Below, piece by piece: positions 59,211 through 64,000 of a stretch of 64,000 bases of DNA. Source of the stretch: Telmatactis stephensoni. Its lineage: Eukaryota > Cnidaria > Anthozoa > Actiniaria > Isophelliidae. The DNA lies in contig JALIZF010001907.1 in NCBI GenBank assembly GCA_029948255.1, positions 874,001-938,000 on the forward strand, read 5' to 3'. The notes below the pieces were generated by a model that was given only the letters and a program-made list of their open reading frames with translations, searched no databases and was not told the origin of the DNA. Position numbers and translations under genes: made by a program. Within the stretch, counting starts at the first letter, position 1. Each line of letters starts with the position of its first letter.

Positions 59211-59541
59211 AATGAGCTTTTATCAGGTATTTTTAAATTTGTAAAACAGAAAAAGGATTACCATAGCTGGAAAGAGCATGTTAAAATTAGCAAGACAGTG
59301 AAGTTTGAAGGAATTAAATCCAAAACTCGCGAGAATATGAATCAGTTTGAAAAGTGTGAATTTGTAAGAAAACCTTCTCTTGCCTACCAGCGAATATTTT
59401 TTCATACAATATTTTGATTATATCTTCGTGAATTTGAAAGTTACTTCATTCAAACTTCACTGTCTTGCTAATCAGTTTTGACGTGCTCAAATTATATTTC
59501 TGTACTGTGACTTTTTGAATTACATGATAAAAGCTCATTGC
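59211..59541. mobile_element. Palindromic element (AATGAGCTTTTATCA ends)
   Basis: ATGAGCTTTTATCA at the left pairs with TGATAAAAGCTCAT at the right. Inner AGCAAGACAGTGAAGTTTGA pairs with TTCAAACTTCACTGTCTTGC. Confidence 0.7.
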
Positions 59542-59924
59542 TCATGTTGACTGTTATGAGCCAACTGGTATTATGGTCAGCTGTAAACTATATCAACTAA
59601 ACTATAAACTGAATAAAGTTTTCAATATTTATTATATATCAGACAATCTGTAGTCCCGCTGTAATGAACAAGGAAAACTACGCGTACGCATTTGTCACAC
59701 AGCCGGGTAGAATATACTTAAGAACGTTGTAAAATCAACTGATACTTAAGAGCGGTGTAGAATCCACTTAATAAGCGTAGAACAAACTTGAGAGCGGTGT
59801 AGAATCAACTTCTAGCGTAGGGAAAAAGTGTAAAAAAATCAACGTGACATCGAAAACGACATGACTGAACTACTGTAAACATGTGCATTATGGGATAGAT
59901 TTGGATCGCTCGATCGCTGAAAAG

Positions 59925-60010
59925 TGTTTCCATATGATTGATCACGATCGCTGTCATCACCATTGTCAGCGATCCGGCGATCGTGAGCGATCATATGGAA
60001 ACCGGCCTTT
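59925..60010. mobile_element. Hairpin element (GTTTCCATATGAT / ATCATATGGAAAC)
   Basis: GTTTCCATATGATTGATCAC at the left pairs with GTGAGCGATCATATGGAAAC at the right. The inner CGATCGC motif is repeated. Confidence 0.75.
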
Positions 60011-60059
60011 AGCTTAAACATTCCGCTTTTCTTATGTCTGAGAGAATACAAAACTCATC

Positions 60060-62600
60060 GTCGAGAAAACGCTGTTTTAGTGTGGATAGCAAAAACGAAG
60101 GAAAAAAAAGATGTTTATCCTGATTATGTGGACGTGGTCATTCGTAAATAGCTCTAATACATCGATAAAACAGCCAATTGAAAACACACCAAAAGCGATA
60201 ATAATCGCACATGCACGTGTCACTACTCTATGGAGTTAGTGATATTGACGGCAGGTACATAAGATTTTTTATATGAGGATTTATGGAAAGTGTATTTTAA
60301 AGACTTGCTCAAGGATTTTGTTTTGTTTTTGTATACTTGTAAAAGTGACCACGTACGTTTTTCTCGATGATTAGGTTGGATCGTGGTTCATTAATGCGCG
60401 TTTGCAGGGGATATGTCAGAATTGAGGGAATCGAGTTGGTCTGTGCTCACAAGGGTATTATTAGCAAAAAGTATATGTCCACACGTCCAATGCAAAGACT
60501 TGCAGGGGAGGGGGACAGTTCCAGAAATTCACCCCACTAAGATCCCTGACACCTAAATGTCTCTTCCACTTCAAGTTATGTTTGCAGCACAGCAACTCCG
60601 ACTGACACTGCCCCGCTTTGGGTTTTTAAAATCTAATGCGGTATATTGAGAGCTGTTAGTAATAACTGTAATTTGTGTTTCAATAAGTTCAGTAAAAGAC
60701 ATCTGTGTCTCTGAAATGACTTATATTATGCAAATATGCCGCATTTGGGCAAATGTTAATTCTAACATTAGTATGCGAGTCACGTAGGGAAAGTTCCTAG
60801 TCTGACTGCTGCGCTGCTCCAAACCGATAACTCGAGGATTTATAAAAATATAAGTACAAACACTGGCCTACCGTTGGCCTATTTTCATAGAAGTGGCCAG
60901 CTTAAATGTTTGTAAGAAACTAGGCGGAGAGAGGGTTTTTTCTTTTTTTCACTGGGGTGTTTCTATTTATATTTTTAAATTTGTTATTAATTGTTTTATA
61001 AATAGTAAGAAATTTGGCGACAAAGATCAAATATATGAGAAAAAATCAGCCCAAATGGAAATATTCTGAATAGAAATTTGCTTGAAATTAACCCCCAATT
61101 ATTGCATAATCTAGTATATCCAAAAGTTACAATTTCCAGGTCAGTTCAGTCAGTTCGACAAGGCTATCGTGGCAAGCTGCAGACATACAAAGGACCACAG
61201 AGGCATTGCTTCTGAATCAACTAATAATAAAAGTCGAGTTTGCTCAGAGTGGTTGAGCTATGCAGTTACATCTAAGTAGAAAACCGGATTAATGCTCACT
61301 AACTAAGATAATCTATACCTTTTGTACAGTTGAGTGGCTGTGAAATCCCTTGATGCTCACGTCCTTCATGTCCTTTCGCCCAGTCTGTATTTCCCTCCAT
61401 CAGATCCAGATAACGACAAAATGTTCTGGCTGTTTTTGTCCACTTAAATCATACTAAAACGTGCATTAAATGGCTTAGCAGGATAGCAATGTCTTGACAG
61501 CTGGTAATATTAAATATATATATATATATTCTTTTTTTACGAAGAATATTTCTCCCCATCGGTAACTTTAGCTCTATATAGTATGCTTCCTTCCTAGCCG
61601 CACTGATCTGTCAAAATGTCAAGGGTGGCAAAGGGTATGTTTTAATCCAGTGCCGAGCATATATTTTTACTAGTAAGCAGGATTCACCAGTTCAGTCCTT
61701 GACAACTTGTCTGAAAAAATAAAAAATGAAAATTTCATTTATTTATTTATTTTTCATGTACAGTATTTTATATTTCATTTTGAGACAATTTTTTGGCGCA
61801 GGCTCAGTTCCTTGAGCTAAAGGTACATACGGGGCGTGCGAACCATCACGTCCGCTTATCATACGGTCATAGGTTAGTTATTGTAGTGCTGTTACTATGA
61901 TGCTGTTCAAAGTTTGCGTCAAAAGTGAAAGAGGAATAGTAATAAGTAAATCATTCTACAGAAACTTTGACATTAGTGCCATTAATTCCTTTACAGGACG
62001 TCATCCCAATTAACTGCTGATACTAAAAGCTATGTATGATGAATTCAAGTAAAATTGCTAAATCCAGAATAACTTGCAGGTCTTGATACTTTTAGCCTAA
62101 TGTTTTACGGTGTGAAAAAAAACCCGACGTGTTAGCGCGAATCCAACCCTTCAATACTGAATTGGTTTTATTTTCTTTTTTTGACTGGAACTGTTGGTTT
62201 GAATTTCCTATCAGAAAAGGGAAACATTAAACATCGAAAGATGATCAAAATCTTTCGCACTGACAGCGAATACACCCTAAGAGACAGTCGGCTATGACAA
62301 GACAAGACAAAGTTCTACAACGTGGATTTCTATTTGTGTTTTGACTTTCTATTTATGCTCAGTTGCTTAACAAGATCGGACCAAACACGTCAACTTTGAT
62401 CATGAAGTTTAGTTCCTGTTGTGAAAGAAAACTAGATCAACATCTTTACTATCCTTAAAATGTGAGGTTTTCAAGCTATCGGAAACTGGTCTAGTCTACT
62501 AGTACTCGCGCAGATCTTTGCTCTTAATTACTGACCAAAGGCAATGTCGCGCTGTTTAGGCGGACTGGCAATGGCGCGCTGTTAGGCGGACATATACTTA
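60060..62600. other. Region with no supported gene
   Basis: AT-rich sequence with a short (TA)n run near 61513-61529. No coding segment is recognised. Confidence 0.4.
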
Positions 62601-62655
62601 GCTTTGCCTTCCTCTGAATCAGTCAAAGCAAAGTCGCCATGAACTACTGGGCAAT

Positions 62656-62704
62656 ACCGCGGACCATTTTGTTTCTAGTACCGCGGACCATTTTGTTTCT
62701 AGTA
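62656..62704. repeat. 24-bp tandem duplication
   Basis: TACCGCGGACCATTTTGTTTC is present twice in a row, each copy followed by TAG. Confidence 0.9.
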
Positions 62705-63097
62705 CAATCACGGAGTTGCTGGATCTCCACAATTATGTCATCGATAAAGCATTTTTGGCCTTTATTAAACGTTCTATCGATCAACTTGTTTTGTCCCTCA
62801 AGCTGGCTTAGCTCGGCTTGGCAACTAATAAGCTTGTGTCACACTATACTCGACTGAGTACTGGTCAAACACCAGGACAGGTGGAAATACTAAGTACAAC
62901 AGTCACAGTGACAGTCATTCAAATTTTAGTCGAGCCTTGATAGAGAGCATGTATATATTACTTAGAATATAATTAAAAATCCAGCTTTTAGCTCTCAGCC
63001 CTCCATTGCAAAAATTATCGTAAGAACCCAGAAGGTATTCCTAGCCACGTACATCCATAGACAACATTCTTAGGGCGGGGCTGTTGTCGCGGCCCCC

Positions 63098-63400
63098 AGG
63101 GGCCGCGCCCGTTGCTCGAAAGACCCGATAACTTTACGAACCCGTTAGAGAACATGTATATATTATTATTATATGCACGAGCACCCGTAAGCTTGCCGCT
63201 AAAACCATAGAAATTGAAAATAGCGCGTATTTCGAGAAACACCGATAAACTTTGTCGAGTAAGTTAACGGGCGCACAAAGTTATATATCGGATCTTCCGA
63301 AAAATGTGCCCCTGGTATCCGGGATAACGTTGTTATCCGATAAAGTTTACGGGCTCGCAAAGTTATATATCGGATCTTTCGAAAAATGGGCCCCTGGTAT
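63098..63400. mobile_element. Family E longer element with duplicated right end
   Basis: The left GGGGCCGCGCCCGTTGCTCG and AAGACCCGATAACTTTACG block pairs with the right block (CGGATCTTTCGAAAAATGGGCCCC). The right block is present twice, 82 bases apart (AAAGTTATATATCGG at 63277 and 63359). Confidence 0.65.
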
Positions 63401-63789
63401 CCGGGATAACGTTGTTGTCTTTCTTGTTTTATGTCCCTCCCAACTCGCTTTCATATAAACAGTTGCTTAGTCACATAAAAACCCGTCGATTAGCTTAGAT
63501 GAGTGTCGATCTTTTGAACAGGAGATAGGACCAACACTCAGGGTTTTTGTACTAATTGAATGATGGCTGCCTTTGTACAGTACATTCGCATACCGGGTTT
63601 GACTTAAACTGAACCGAGAACGTGTGTGCGTGCTTACTGCGCTCATTAATTGGCGAAAACCGGTGTAGTGTCCTCCCTTTTGCATGCATGGAGACTAAGC
63701 GAAATGATGCATGTTTAAAACTCACTGGCGGATCCAAGGGGGGCCTGCGGCGCCGGTGCCCCCTCTGCCCTTTCAGTTGGGCCCTACTT

Positions 63790-63901
63790 GTTTTTTTGTT
63801 TGTTTGTTTGTTTTGTTTTTGTTTTGTTGTTGTTTTTGTTTATTTGTTTGTTTGTTTTTTCCTTCTCTCTCTCTCTCTCTCGCTCACTCTCTCTCTCTCT
63901 T
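63790..63901. repeat. (GTTT)n followed by (TC)n low-complexity tract
   Basis: TTTG-rich stretch to about 63860, then CT dinucleotides to 63901. Confidence 0.9.
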
Positions 63902-63921
63902 CTGTCTAAACGTGTAGGACA

Positions 63922-63980
63922 ATATACTTTCCCAAAGCTTTACTTTCTAAATATACTTTCCCAAAGCTTTACTTTCTAAA
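63922..63980. repeat. 30-bp tandem duplication
   Basis: AATATACTTTCCCAAAGCTT followed by TACTTTCTAA is repeated twice head to tail. Confidence 0.9.
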
Positions 63981-64000
63981 TGTTTGTTTTTGGTTTATTG

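Noticed and set aside
63622..63979. Overlapping hydrophobic open frames near the right edge
   Set aside because: They arise from the TTTG and TC low-complexity tract.

Overview
This is an AT-rich, intron-rich animal nuclear window. The genes have short exons with GT-AG introns, the compartment is packed with small palindromic DNA transposons and microsatellites, and the protein set points to an early-branching metazoan. I think an anthozoan cnidarian (stony coral or sea anemone) is most likely, but that is inferred from style and gene content, not from a species marker.

Four protein-coding loci can be supported. (1) 209-19776, minus: a compact IQGAP/DGAP-type RasGAP, reassembled here from 24 small exons whose splice phases all agree (about 686 residues). 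It lacks calponin-homology and IQ regions. Unlike IQGAPs it seems to keep the catalytic arginine finger. (2) 21985-26368, plus: S-formylglutathione hydrolase (esterase D), ten exons, about 280 residues, catalytic triad intact. It is divergent from the RasGAP gene across a 2.2 kb intergenic stretch. (3) 29129-33746, plus: an unrecognised, largely disordered, probably nuclear protein of 887 residues in four exons. (4) 37360-39299, minus, with a possible first coding exon at 55798-55846: a second unrecognised, probably nuclear protein. Loci 3 and 4 are convergent and share a short motif (GGVA-x-DH-x-TLPK-x4-HS), so they look like diverged local paralogues of a family I cannot name.

From 40 kb to 64 kb I find almost no convincing coding sequence. 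It holds AT-rich tandem arrays (49.9-51.9 kb), isolated splice-donor-like sites on the minus strand that may be alternative first exons of locus 4, and palindromic repeats.

The repeat landscape is the most striking part. There are two long foldback elements (0.9 kb flanked by TTAA; 1.2 kb flanked by TTA), at least four multi-copy MITE-like families, a tRNA-derived SINE whose second copy is split by two different nested palindromic elements, and several minisatellites, mostly inside introns of the RasGAP gene. All calls come from reading the sequence. No alignment or database search was run, and exon models without transcript support should be treated as predictions.
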